Shown here: one piece after another, positions 8,791 through 16,055 of the stretch | Layout: every line of letters starts with the position of its first letter | Numbering within the stretch: position 1 is the stretch's first letter | Assembly: GCA_027623815.1 (NCBI GenBank) | Contig: JAQBUV010000018.1 | Span: forward strand, 1 to 35,368 | DNA: 35,368 nt | Origin: Casp-Chloro-G3 sp002816715 | Lineage (GTDB): Bacteria; Chloroflexota; Dehalococcoidia; Lucifugimonadales; UBA3495 | Direction: 5' to 3' | Translations under genes and position numbers: made by a program | The notes under the pieces: generated by a model | Told to the model about the DNA's origin: nothing | Database searches by the model: none | Seen by the model: the letters and a program-made list of their open reading frames with translations, nothing else

Positions 8791-9234
8791 CTAGCGACGG
8801 TATCCGCCGCCCATGCCGCCCAGTGCCGGATTCGGCACAAAGGGCAGCAACGCCAAATGCCGGGCGCGTTTGATGGCGGTGCTCAACAGCCTCTGATGCT
8901 TGGCGCATACTCCGGTCTTACGAGTGGGCTCTATCTTAGCTCGATCCGAGATGAACCGGCGGATACGATCCACGTCCTTATAGTCAATGCCCTTGACGTG
9001 CTCAACGCAGAAGGAGCACACGCGGCGACGCGGCCCATATCTTCCTCTCGGCCTAACACCACCGGGGCCGGGACGCTGTCCGCCAGCCGGACGGGGGCCT
9101 CCTGGGCCACTGGGCCGATACCCAGTGCTGCCAGCGGGCCGGAATCCACCGGGTCGGGGCGCGCCAGCACCCTGGGGGGGACTATAAGGTCTCGGTTGTG
9201 GCGCGCCGGGTGTCGGCTCTTGTGTCGTTGTCAT
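8791..9234 (-). CDS. rpsR: Ribosomal protein bS18 with long Pro/Gly/Arg-rich N-terminal extension
   Basis: The core of bS18 is at about residues 69-135. It contains RRRVCSFCVEHVKGIDYKDV and CAKHQRLLSTAIKRARHLALLPF. The cysteines CxxC plus CxxH give the zinc-binding form of S18. In front of it lies an unusual extension of about 68 residues rich in Pro, Gly and Arg, built from motifs such as GGPRPAGGQRPGPGG. The ATG is preceded by GGAGGAG. The gene is third in the rpsF-ssb-rpsR operon, which is the normal bacterial order, but rplI does not follow. The acidic tail on S6, its partner in the small subunit, is the charge counterpart of this extension. Confidence 0.96.
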   Translation of the reverse strand: MTTTQEPTPGAPQPRPYSPPQGAGAPRPGGFRPAGSTGYRPSGPGGPRPAGGQRPGPGGVRPRGRYGPRRRVCSFCVEHVKGIDYKDVDRIRRFISDRAKIEPTRKTGVCAKHQRLLSTAIKRARHLALLPFVPNPALGGMGGGYRR

Positions 9235-9267
9235 TTACGGGCTGCTCCTCCAGATGGATTTACCGGT

Positions 9268-9684
9268 TTAAAAAGGCAGGTCATCGACGTCATCCAAGGG
9301 CGGCCCTTCATCGCCCCCACCAGAACCTGGGCTGTAGGGAGAACGGTCTTCACCGACCGCACCAGCGCCACCCAAGAATTGGACGTCGGTAAGGGTAATT
9401 TCATTGGAGAAGCGCAACTGCCCATCGCGCGCCTCATAGCTGCGGCTGTGCAACCGGCCTTCAACGTATACTTGACGGCCTTTAGTCAGGAACTGATTGC
9501 ATAGCTCGGCCAACTTCCCCCAAGCGCTCACATTGAACCACTCGGTCTCTTCGCGTTGCTCTCCAGCGCCAGTGGTGTACTTGCGGTTGGAGGCCACGCT
9601 GAAGGAGGTAACACTCTGCCCACTGGGAGTGTAACGCATCTCCGGGTCACGGCCAAGGTTGCCAATTACGATAATCTTGTTCAA
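9268..9684 (-). CDS. ssb: Single-stranded DNA-binding protein
   Basis: The 138-residue SSB has an OB fold at about 1-104, starting NKIIVIGNLGRDPEMRYTPS and containing EWFNVSAWGKLAELC. A Gly-rich linker leads to the acidic interaction tip DDVDDLPF, the docking site for replication and repair proteins. The start is TTG at 9682-9684, just after the rpsF stop, with AAGGGGG upstream. The reading frame stays open further upstream only because it runs through the repetitive end of rpsF. It coats single-stranded DNA in replication and recombination. Confidence 0.96.
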   Translation of the reverse strand: MNKIIVIGNLGRDPEMRYTPSGQSVTSFSVASNRKYTTGAGEQREETEWFNVSAWGKLAELCNQFLTKGRQVYVEGRLHSRSYEARDGQLRFSNEITLTDVQFLGGAGAVGEDRSPYSPGSGGGDEGPPLDDVDDLPF

Positions 9685-9694
9685 TGCAACCCCC

Positions 9695-10339
9695 TTAGCT
9701 TTCGGAGCGTTCTTCTTCCGACTGGGATTCCGGTTCGCTGACCGGCTCAACTTCCACTGGGTCAACTTCCACTGGGTCAACTTCGGCCACGGGTTCTTCA
9801 ACTGCCGGTTCGGCTTCGGCAATGGGTTCTGCTTCAGCGACAGATTCCTCCGTCGCCGGTTCGGCTTCGGCAATGGGTTCTGCTTCAGCGACAGATTCCT
9901 CCGTCGCCGGTTCGGCTTCGGCAGCGGCAATAGCATCAGCTTCAGCGGCCGCCGCGGCGGCAACCTCAGCGGCAGCGGCAGCCTCGACGGCGGCGGCGCG
10001 GGCGGCGGCAGCGGCCATCCCGGGTTGCGCTATCGGCGCGTCGGGGTCGGCCACGGTCACCAATGAACGCAACACCCGCTCGTCCCGGCGAAGGAAAGTC
10101 TCCAGGTCGAAGTTGAAGGGACGCTCGGTGGCAAACTGAGTCAGGTAATAGCTTCCTTCAAGAAAGTTAATCGACCCCTTGCGGATGGGATAGGCCAACC
10201 GCCGGGTGCCCCAGCTTTGCTCACGAGTAATCTCGGCGTCGCGGCTGGTTATGAAGTCTTTGACCCTGCCCCATGCTTCAGCGGCCTGCTCTTGACTCAA
10301 CATTGGGCTGAAAATTGTCACCAGTTCGTAGGTACGCAA
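9695..10339 (-). CDS. rpsF: Ribosomal protein bS6 with long acidic Ala/Glu/Pro repeat tail
   Basis: The bS6 core fills about residues 1-100, starting RTYELVTIFSPMLSQEQAAE and including WGTRRLAYPIRKGSINFLEG. About 114 further residues follow: first an Ala-rich helix-like stretch, then tandem acidic repeats such as EPATEESVAEAEPIAEA, then VDPVEVDPVEVEPV and an EEERSES end. Ordinary bS6 is about 95-135 residues, so the tail is exceptional. The start is TTG with GAGGAG five bases upstream. The gene leads the rpsF-ssb-rpsR operon behind a strong promoter at 10372-10400. Confidence 0.95.
   Translation of the reverse strand: MRTYELVTIFSPMLSQEQAAEAWGRVKDFITSRDAEITREQSWGTRRLAYPIRKGSINFLEGSYYLTQFATERPFNFDLETFLRRDERVLRSLVTVADPDAPIAQPGMAAAAARAAAVEAAAAAEVAAAAAAEADAIAAAEAEPATEESVAEAEPIAEAEPATEESVAEAEPIAEAEPAVEEPVAEVDPVEVDPVEVEPVSEPESQSEEERSES
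9793..9912. repeat. 51-bp tandem repeat inside rpsF
   Basis: A 51-bp unit occurs twice with almost no change, from about 9809 to 9910 (ggttcggcttcggcaatggg ... gattcctccgtcgcc), with partial units on both sides. It encodes the acidic 17-residue repeat of the S6 tail. A shorter 15-bp direct repeat (cttccactgggtcaa) lies just to the left at about 9749-9783. Confidence 0.85.
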
Positions 10340-10371
10340 ATGAACTCCTCTAGAATTTAACGCTAACCAGA

Positions 10372-10400
10372 ATTATAGCATTGGTGGATTGGAGGCTCAA
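10372..10400 (-). promoter_or_regulatory. Sigma-70-type promoter for rpsF-ssb-rpsR
   Basis: On the minus strand TTGAGC (10395-10400) is followed by exactly 17 bases and then a perfect TATAAT (10372-10377). This lies 32 bases before the rpsF start. It is the best match to the sigma-70 consensus in the window. Confidence 0.8.
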
Positions 10401-10454
10401 CACGCTGGGCTGAACCTTTACACTACTTAATACGTGCGACAGTTGGATAATGGC

Positions 10455-11699
10455 TCACAAATCCAGGCCGGGCACCGGAAATTTGGCTGTCAGGTCTTTC
10501 ACATCCTGCGCAACTTGCTTCTCTACCGTCTCGTCGCCCATGTTGGTGAGCACCTGCACAATCAACTGGGCCACCTGTTTGGCGTCGCCTTCTTTGAAGC
10601 CCCGGCTGGTGATGGCCGGGGTGCCCAACCGCAGTCCGCTGGTCACTCGCGGCGGCTTGGGGTCATAAGGGATGGCGTTCTTGTTGGCGCTGATCCCCAC
10701 CTGCCCCAACGCCAATTCAACATCACGTCCGGATTGTCCCAACGGAGTCAAGTCAACCAGAATCAGATGGTTGTCGGTGCCGCCGGAGACCAAGCGCAGG
10801 CCAGCTTCGGAAAGCTCCCGCGCCATGACCTGGGCGTTGGCGACAATCTGAGCGGCGTAATTAGCATAATCGGGCTTCAGAGCCTCACCAAAGCAGACCG
10901 CCTTGGCCGCAATCACGTGCATGAAGGGGCCGCCCTGCATGTAGGGGAACACGGCGTAGTCGATCTTGCGGGCAAGTTCTTCTTCGCAGAGAATCAGACC
11001 GCCGCGAGGGCCGCGCAGGGTTTTCTGGGTGGTCGAAGTGACTATCTGCGCGTGCGGGAAGGCCGAAGGGTGGGCGCCCCCAGCGATGAGTCCGGCGATG
11101 TGGGCCATATCCACCATCAGTTGCGCACCGACTTCGTCAGCGATGGCCCGGAAGCGGGCAAAGTCGATGACCCGCGCATAGGCGCTGCATCCGGCGACAA
11201 TCAGTTTGGGACGGTGCTCTTTTGCTTGCTGCTCCACCTGGTCGTAGTCGATGATTTCGGTGTCTTTATCCACACCGTAGGACACAAACTTATACAAATT
11301 GCCGGAGAAGTTCACCGACGCGCCGTGAGTCAGGTGGCCGCCCTGGTCCAGTTTCATGCCCAGCACGGTGTCGCCCGGCTCCAGCAGCGCAAAGTAGACC
11401 GCCATGTTGGCCTGGGCGCCGCTGTGGGCCTGCACGTTGGCGTGTTCGGCGCCAAACAACTGCTTGGCTCGGTCAATCGCCAGGCTTTCGACCACGTCCA
11501 CAAATTCGCAACCGCCATAGTAGCGACGGCCTGGATAACCTTCGGCGTACTTGTTGTTCATCACACCGGATTGGGCTTCCAGCACCGCCCGGCTGGCGTA
11601 GTTCTCCGACGCGATTAACACTACGCTGTCGCGCTGACGTTCGTTTTCATTCTGGATGGCCTGGGCCACTACCGGGTCTTGATCCGCCAGAAAGGACAT
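10455..11699 (-). CDS. glyA: Serine hydroxymethyltransferase
   Basis: The 414-residue PLP enzyme interconverts serine and glycine and loads one-carbon units onto tetrahydrofolate. Family motifs are SENYASRAVLEAQSGVMNNKYAEGYPGRRYYGG, given here in pieces: YAEGYPGRRYYGG, AHSGAQANMAVY and VDMAHIAGLIAGG. The PLP-lysine motif reads TSTTQKTLRGPRGG, where the family normally has His immediately before the lysine; here it is Gln. The ATG has AGGAG upstream and a promoter is visible at 11806-11834. It is transcribed on the same strand as rpsF but ends before that promoter. Confidence 0.96.
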   Translation of the reverse strand: MSFLADQDPVVAQAIQNENERQRDSVVLIASENYASRAVLEAQSGVMNNKYAEGYPGRRYYGGCEFVDVVESLAIDRAKQLFGAEHANVQAHSGAQANMAVYFALLEPGDTVLGMKLDQGGHLTHGASVNFSGNLYKFVSYGVDKDTEIIDYDQVEQQAKEHRPKLIVAGCSAYARVIDFARFRAIADEVGAQLMVDMAHIAGLIAGGAHPSAFPHAQIVTSTTQKTLRGPRGGLILCEEELARKIDYAVFPYMQGGPFMHVIAAKAVCFGEALKPDYANYAAQIVANAQVMARELSEAGLRLVSGGTDNHLILVDLTPLGQSGRDVELALGQVGISANKNAIPYDPKPPRVTSGLRLGTPAITSRGFKEGDAKQVAQLIVQVLTNMGDETVEKQVAQDVKDLTAKFPVPGLDL

Positions 11700-11805
11700 G
11701 GTTACTCCTGGATATTGATGACCAACGGACGAATTTGGGGCAGAGTCAATTAACTGAGGAAATCATCCGCACGCAGCACATCCCTACGGCCTGCGCCACC
11801 GAGGT

Positions 11806-11834
11806 AGTGTACGCTCACCCCAGTAGGCTGTCAA
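11806..11834 (-). promoter_or_regulatory. Sigma-70-type promoter for glyA
   Basis: On the minus strand TTGACA (11829-11834) is followed by 17 bases and TACACT (11806-11811). It lies about 107 bases before the glyA ATG, leaving a leader of roughly 100 bases. I could not recognise a riboswitch in that leader. Confidence 0.6.
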
Positions 11835-11993
11835 CGAAGATTAGAGCTGACAAGAACCTCTTCTCTACTTACTTGGGAGCAGGGTGATTTGCGAAGGCAT
11901 GAGAGCGGGTAGTTATTGCCGATGATAACAGATGGTATTAGTGGTACTATAGGCAGCCAGGAAAAGTAGAGTTGCCAGCATCTACCCAATCCC

Positions 11994-12179
11994 CTACTTG
12001 GCAGCTTTACTGTAGAGCAGATCGCTGTGGACTTCCTTCTGCAGGTCAATCAATGTTTTCAGGTTGTCAGCATCAACCACCATCTGGTGGCTTTTTTCGT
12101 TTAAGCTCCAGGTGATGGCTCCAGTTATCGCCACCGCTGCAATCAGACTTGCAAAGGCTCCAAAAAACGCTTTACCCAT
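11994..12179 (-). CDS. Small single-pass membrane protein
   Basis: The 61-residue product has one hydrophobic helix (about 4-25, AFFGAFASLIAAVAITGAIT) followed by a polar, probably extracytoplasmic tail with DNLKTLIDLQKEVHSDLLYS that could form a helix. The ATG at 12177-12179 is chosen over an upstream start because AGGAG lies seven bases before it. I do not recognise a family. It is alone between glyA and a divergent methyltransferase gene. Confidence 0.6.
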   Translation of the reverse strand: MGKAFFGAFASLIAAVAITGAITWSLNEKSHQMVVDADNLKTLIDLQKEVHSDLLYSKAAK

Positions 12180-12375
12180 CTGCGTACTCCTGTTTCCCAG
12201 GTTATAATATTTGATGGAATATATTTTGACCACCGGCGATTCCCAAAATGGGTAACGCGGATAACCAGTTGGTTAAAAAGGGTAACGAACTGGTAATTAG
12301 GTTGACTACATTAACCCTTGGCTCACTTTCAAAAATAATTCAACCAAGACTAATAAACCGAAAAGGTGCCGCGAT

Positions 12376-12960
12376 ATGACTACCAGCCATGACCATACCA
12401 ACAACCAGGATTTTATTCAGCAGTTGCTGGCCCCGGAGCGAGCGCAGCGGGTGGATATTTTTGCGATTCTGACTTTTTCCGAGTTGAGCGACCGGGATAC
12501 GGTGGCCGACATTGGCTGCGGGCCGGGTTTTTTTACCATTCCACTAGCCAAGGGCCTGAGCAATGGCAAGCTCTATGCCCTGGATATTGACGATGCAATG
12601 CTGGATGCTTGCCGACAGCGGGTAACCGAAGCGAGGCTGGGCAACGTGGAGGTGTTGAAGTGCGACGAGTTCGACTTTCCGCTGGAACCCGGCTCGTTAA
12701 ATGGACTGTTCCTGGCATTTGTGGTGCACCATAGCCCGGACAAGCCCCGGTTTCTCCAGGCTGTGCGGGAGCTACTGCGGCCCAGGGGCTGGTGCACCGT
12801 TCTGGAGTGGTACCGCAAAGAGACGGAGTCCGGCCCGCCGCTGGAGCTTCGGGTTGATCCGGATGAATTACGGCAGTTGGCTACTGAGGCGGGGTTTCGC
12901 TATATGACCACCAGAAACCTGAACAGCGACCAGTATATGGCCACGTTGCGGAAGGCGTAG
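12376..12960 (+). CDS. Class I SAM-dependent methyltransferase
   Basis: The 194-residue protein has the class I methyltransferase fold. Motif I is VADIGCGPGFFTIPLA (about 43-58) and motif II carries the acidic residue in LYALDIDDAML. The post-motif region HHSPDKPRFLQAVRELLRPRG is of the Methyltransf_11 type. The substrate cannot be read from the sequence. The ATG is preceded by AAAAGG about nine bases upstream. It is a single-gene unit divergent from the small membrane protein gene. Confidence 0.88.
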   Translation: MTTSHDHTNNQDFIQQLLAPERAQRVDIFAILTFSELSDRDTVADIGCGPGFFTIPLAKGLSNGKLYALDIDDAMLDACRQRVTEARLGNVEVLKCDEFDFPLEPGSLNGLFLAFVVHHSPDKPRFLQAVRELLRPRGWCTVLEWYRKETESGPPLELRVDPDELRQLATEAGFRYMTTRNLNSDQYMATLRKA

Positions 12961-13027
12961 ACCGCTACAAGATTATTCCAGCCGAACCGGGGGCGGGTGG
13001 GCCGATGAGTGCGCCAGCCCTTGGTCA

Positions 13028-13152
13028 CTATCTCAAAACGTGTTCGACAGGCTCACCACGAGCGGTAACGGGTTTTTCATCCGCACATCCTGAGCTTATC
13101 GCCTGAACTTATTGAAGGATGGTTCCCACCAACCGGCAGAGATTTGAGATAG
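13028..13152. mobile_element. MITE-like element with CTATCTCAAAAC ends, copy 2
   Basis: The left end is CTATCTCAAAACG and the right end, on the other strand, is CTATCTCAAATC. The interior holds the widespread motifs gttcgacaggctcaccacga and tcctgagctt, and ends with an incomplete duplication around cgcctgaacttattgaagga. It is 125 bp, non-coding, and lies between two convergent genes. Confidence 0.7.
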
Positions 13153-13169
13153 AACCTTAGTTGCAGGTC

Positions 13170-13958
13170 CTACCCTTGACCCTCCAGCGACTGGATTTCC
13201 TCCTCCAGGTTCTGCGCCGAGCTGGAATCTCCGGCGGATAGGCGAAAGCATCGGTCCAGGTAAAGCTGGGCCAGCTTGGATCCCCGCAAGGAAGCATCTT
13301 GAGCGGCGGCCAGCAGACCGGTCATTTGGAACTCGGCGGGCAGATACCGGGCCAGGGACGTAATCTCGCCAGAGGCTTCATTCGCCATGCTTGAGTCCCT
13401 GCCCTCCTGAGCAAAACGCAACTTGCCCAGCAATCGGGAAAGCTCAGTCAGCTTGTCATTCTCGCTCATAAAACTGAAGAGCACTTCATTGACCTGAAAA
13501 GAGGTGTCTTCTGCTTCAACCACCTCGCCCGCACCGGCACGCGCCTCCGCCAGCGGCGTCGCGACGCGCGAGGCGCTATCGAAGAACTCGTCGCACATCC
13601 GCGAATACTCCTGCACCGCTTTGGTGACCGCCTCCATCATCCGGGGCAGGTCAAAGGAGAACATGCTATCGCCGTAGACCAGATCGTCATCACGAAGCTG
13701 GCTCAGCCGCTCCAGAAGTTGATAGCTGTCCACCGGCTCCGGCACCGGCGGCATGGCAAAGGAAGAAAAATCGCTCAGGGGCGCACTGCCCAGGTGGTTG
13801 GCCAAGAAGGGCGGCACATACTTGCTCAGATCGGCTTTGACCGGCAGAGACACCACGTAGGTCGCGTAAACTTTGTCCGGCTCAGTATTCACCTTGAAGT
13901 AGATCAGCGCGTGACCCTTGGGGCGGGCGGGGTCTCCTTTGTCGAAGGACAGGTTCAT
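13170..13958 (-). CDS. Unrecognised protein, Chloroflexota-type hypothetical
   Basis: I do not recognise this 262-residue protein. It has no signal peptide and no membrane helix. The N-terminal part is probably beta-rich (GHALIYFKVNTEPDKVYATYVVSLPVK in part), followed by a mainly helical region with many acidic and Ser residues. The C terminus, LEEEIQSLEGQG, suggests a short helix. ATG at 13956-13958 is preferred; a TTG four codons upstream is also possible and neither has a strong ribosome binding site. It is a single-gene unit on the minus strand. Confidence 0.65.
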   Translation of the reverse strand: MNLSFDKGDPARPKGHALIYFKVNTEPDKVYATYVVSLPVKADLSKYVPPFLANHLGSAPLSDFSSFAMPPVPEPVDSYQLLERLSQLRDDDLVYGDSMFSFDLPRMMEAVTKAVQEYSRMCDEFFDSASRVATPLAEARAGAGEVVEAEDTSFQVNEVLFSFMSENDKLTELSRLLGKLRFAQEGRDSSMANEASGEITSLARYLPAEFQMTGLLAAAQDASLRGSKLAQLYLDRCFRLSAGDSSSAQNLEEEIQSLEGQG

Positions 13959-14158
13959 ATCCAAGTCCAAGCAGATGTAAAGATGTGATGTAGAGATGTG
14001 CGGATTAAGTCCATTATAGGGGAAACCTGTCTGACTAATCTACCTTAAACTTTTGCAGGTCTGGATGCCCTGAAAATTCACACGTTTTTATTTTTATCGG
14101 TAAAGGCATCCTTGAAACGTTATAGTAGCAATCCGATGGATCGAAACCCGCCCCAATC

Positions 14159-14383
14159 TTAACTTTGTGTTACTACAGGGGGGACTACAGTGGGAAAGGT
14201 AGTGAGTTTGATCTCTGACAGTGTGGTGCGCTTCGCGGCGTGATCAAGTTCAATGCCAATCACTCGATTATCTTGATCGTAGTCCAGTACAATACCCGGG
14301 GCCACCTCTTCCGATTCGGTGCTCACCCCGCAGGTCAACTCGATGTACAGCATGTCAGTTTCGGGATGGTATCTAATATTCAT
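14159..14383 (-). CDS. DUF2283 family small protein
   Basis: The 74-residue protein shows the DUF2283 pattern: MNIRYHPETDMLYIEL, then VAPGIVLDYDQDNRVIGIEL with the following DHA. Members are small proteins often found beside toxin-like DUF4258 proteins. It begins 11 bases after the stop of the 83-residue gene upstream and has AGGAGA just before its ATG. The two clearly form one transcription unit. A role as the antitoxin-like partner is inferred from this arrangement only. Confidence 0.8.
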   Translation of the reverse strand: MNIRYHPETDMLYIELTCGVSTESEEVAPGIVLDYDQDNRVIGIELDHAAKRTTLSEIKLTTFPTVVPPVVTQS

Positions 14384-14394
14384 TGTGGTTCTCC

Positions 14395-14646
14395 TCAGGG
14401 TCTGAATCTACGATCAGGAAAGGCATTGTGAACAGTCTCTCCGTCCGGCTCTGTGACAACTCTAACGTATTTCCCTATTCCTTCCACATAGCCCCAATAG
14501 CGCACTCTTCCATCTGATTGTACCTCAGTCTTGATGGGATTAACCAAGATGGCTTCAATCCATTGATCTTGGAGATATGGCCGCCGAATAAGCACATCGG
14601 TCAGGTGGTATCGGGAGGTCTTCACGGCATTGCTCAACTGTTGCAT
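14395..14646 (-). CDS. DUF4258-like small protein (possible toxin partner)
   Basis: The 83-residue protein resembles DUF4258-type proteins: RYHLTDVLIRRPYLQDQWIEAI near the start, then VRYWGYVEGIGKYVRVVTEP and a basic C-terminal FPDRRFRP. Such proteins share a fold with small RNase-like toxins, but activity is unproven. It is the first gene of a two-gene unit with the DUF2283 gene. Family assignment is from memory of similar pairs and is moderately sure. Confidence 0.6.
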   Translation of the reverse strand: MQQLSNAVKTSRYHLTDVLIRRPYLQDQWIEAILVNPIKTEVQSDGRVRYWGYVEGIGKYVRVVTEPDGETVHNAFPDRRFRP

Positions 14647-14675
14647 TTCAAGAGTCTACCAGATTAAGCATCTCG

Positions 14676-14704
14676 TTGACTTGTCTATTGAATTACAGTA
14701 ATGT
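14676..14704 (+). promoter_or_regulatory. Sigma-70-type promoter for the MaoC-like pair
   Basis: TTGACT (14676-14681) is followed by 17 bases and TAATGT (14699-14704), 80 bases before the first MaoC-like ATG. It also lies close to the divergent start of the DUF4258-like gene. Confidence 0.55.
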
Positions 14705-14784
14705 ATATCCAATTTCCCAGCCACGGTCAGCCAGCCCCTTCAGATAGAAAGCGGCCAGGCTTTTTCCACCCAGGAGGTGCCGAT

Positions 14785-15210
14785 ATGACCCAACAAAAAC
14801 TGCCAGAATTGGACTACAACAAGCTTGAAATTGGCGAAGAGTTGGGCACGTACGAATACGTGCTGACTCAAGAGATGATCGACGAATATCGCAAGTCGGT
14901 GGATGACCCCGATGGCGCATTCCCGACCATCGCCGTCAAGCACGACGCCACTGCTCTGGGGCTAGCCTATGAGGACAACACCGGGGGCGTCAACGCTGGC
15001 AACGAAATTGAGCTGCATAACCCGCCAATAGCCGGCAAAAAGATTAGAGTGACCGGCCGCATCCACGACAAATACTCACGCCGGGACAAGCCGTATCTGG
15101 TCATTGAAGCCACGGCCACCGACGAAGATGGGCGACTAATTGAACGAATGCGGACTTACCAGATGAAAAAACCAGACGAGGTGGGAAAGAAATGGCATCC
15201 ACAGAGCTAG
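14785..15210 (+). CDS. MaoC-like hotdog-fold protein, subunit 1
   Basis: The 141-residue protein has the single hotdog fold of MaoC-like hydratase subunits: LGTYEYVLTQEMIDEYRKSV at the start, then NPPIAGKKIRVTGRI and KPYLVIEATATDEDG. It looks like the non-catalytic partner of a two-subunit (R)-hydroxyacyl dehydratase such as the HadA/HadB type. The ATG at 14785 is chosen because AGGAGGT lies just upstream. It overlaps the next gene by 19 bases, so the two products are probably made together and form a heteromer. Confidence 0.82.
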   Translation: MTQQKLPELDYNKLEIGEELGTYEYVLTQEMIDEYRKSVDDPDGAFPTIAVKHDATALGLAYEDNTGGVNAGNEIELHNPPIAGKKIRVTGRIHDKYSRRDKPYLVIEATATDEDGRLIERMRTYQMKKPDEVGKKWHPQS

Positions 15211-15611
15211 AAACCAAGGCTATCCCCACGCTGACCAAGAGCATCACTCAGGTCAAAATTAACCAGTTCGAATCCTGCGGCATTAGGGAGCGGGAGAACA
15301 TTCACAACAGTCCAGAACTGGCCAAGCAGCGTCTGGGTACCACCTATCCCATCGCTTCGGGCCGAATGTCGGTGGCCTTCGCTGCCGAGTTGCTGCGGAA
15401 ATACTTTGGCCCAGAGGTGTTCCATCACAGCGGTGTGGTCACCCTGAAATTCCTGCGTCCCGTTAAGGAAGGCGATGCCGTCAGCATCAGCGGCAGCTAC
15501 AACAGCAGCCAGGAAGTTGAGAACGGGACGCTGGTCACTGTGGACATAACCTGTCAAAATCAGAACGGTGATACTACTGCAGTTGGACAGGGAAGTGCGG
15601 TAATATCCTAA
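15192..15611 (+). CDS. MaoC-like hotdog-fold protein, subunit 2
   Basis: The 139-residue protein is a second hotdog domain. It contains ENIHNSPELAKQRLGTTYPI, at the place where catalytic MaoC proteins have the Asp/His motif. The His is present but the canonical Asp-x-Asn-Pro context is altered. HSGVVTLKFLRPVKEGDAV is the standard beta-strand region. With subunit 1 it would hydrate or dehydrate an acyl thioester; the substrate is unknown. The ATG lies inside the end of the previous gene, with GTGGGAAAG upstream. Confidence 0.82.
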   Translation: MASTELETKAIPTLTKSITQVKINQFESCGIRERENIHNSPELAKQRLGTTYPIASGRMSVAFAAELLRKYFGPEVFHHSGVVTLKFLRPVKEGDAVSISGSYNSSQEVENGTLVTVDITCQNQNGDTTAVGQGSAVIS

Positions 15612-15712
15612 CAGCGGCCTCTTTTACTTGGAGGGCGTCAAACCAGGCGTCAGACCAATGGAGATTAGCAAACTGGCAAAGAGCAATCGATTGCAGCACT
15701 CTAAGGAGCATC

Positions 15713-16012
15713 ATGCCGGGAGCACAGTTCGGTAAAGTCGAAGTTGAAATAGTCTACTGCGTGCCTTGAGGGTACCACGCCGTCGCCACGTGGTTGGCGA
15801 CCGAGTTCTGGCGCTCCCAAGATCCCGGTGACATCGCGATCAAGCTGACTCCGGCCGATGCCGGTCGGCTGGAAGTTTACCTGGACGGAGACAAGATTTT
15901 CGACCGCAAAGACGAGGATGGCGTATACCCAAATCTGACCCGGGCCAACGAACTGAAAATGGTAATCGCCGAAAAAATTTTTGAGGTCGAAGAGGCTACC
16001 GCGGCTGGTTAA
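15713..16012 (+). CDS. SelW/Rdx-family selenoprotein with in-frame UGA (CxxU)
   Basis: Read normally the frame stops after 18 codons, but TGA at 15767-15769 is in frame with an ORF that ends at 16012. Taking UGA as selenocysteine gives 99 residues with VEVEIVYCVP-U-GYHAVATW, the CxxU redox motif of SelW/Rdx proteins (C16, U19). The part after the UGA, with GRLEVYLDGDKIFDRKDEDG and YPNLTRANELK, is the conserved family body, so the region downstream is not chance. AAGGAG lies four bases before the ATG at 15713. The ATG at 15794 inside the hairpin has no ribosome binding site and would lack the redox motif. The protein would be a small thiol/selenol redox protein. It has its own intergenic space after the MaoC-like pair. 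Confidence 0.88.
15782..15801 (+). promoter_or_regulatory. Candidate bacterial SECIS hairpin
   Basis: GTCGCCA (15782-15788) pairs perfectly with TGGCGAC (15795-15801), leaving a six-base loop CGTGGT. The loop starts 20 bases after the UGA and has G in its second position. Published descriptions of bacterial SECIS elements call for a loop about 16-37 bases after the UGA with a G among the first two loop bases, and both conditions hold. Confidence 0.7.
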
Positions 16013-16055
16013 AGGTCAAGCATAAACGTCGGTCATCGATACCAGAGAAAAGACG

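Noticed and set aside
9685..9963. An N-terminal extension of SSB
   Set aside because: The upstream frame is the out-of-frame reading of the repetitive rpsF tail and encodes low-complexity sequence only.
9822..10139. Plus-strand Ala/Ser-rich ORF opposite rpsF
   Set aside because: It mirrors the repeat composition of rpsF and has no ribosome binding site or family match.
10434..11618. A 394-residue plus-strand ORF opposite glyA
   Set aside because: GlyA is unambiguous on the other strand, and the opposite frame is His/Gln-rich with no recognisable domain.
11700..11805. A glycine or other riboswitch in the glyA leader
   Set aside because: I could not find the conserved core of any class that I know; the leader is left unassigned.
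15261..15290. gttcgaatcc, which looks like a tRNA T-loop
   Set aside because: It lies inside the second MaoC-like gene in frame, and no acceptor stem or anticodon arm can be built around it.
15794..16012. A 72-residue ORF as the complete gene
   Set aside because: Its ATG lies in the hairpin loop, it has no ribosome binding site and it lacks the redox motif found just upstream in the same frame across the UGA.
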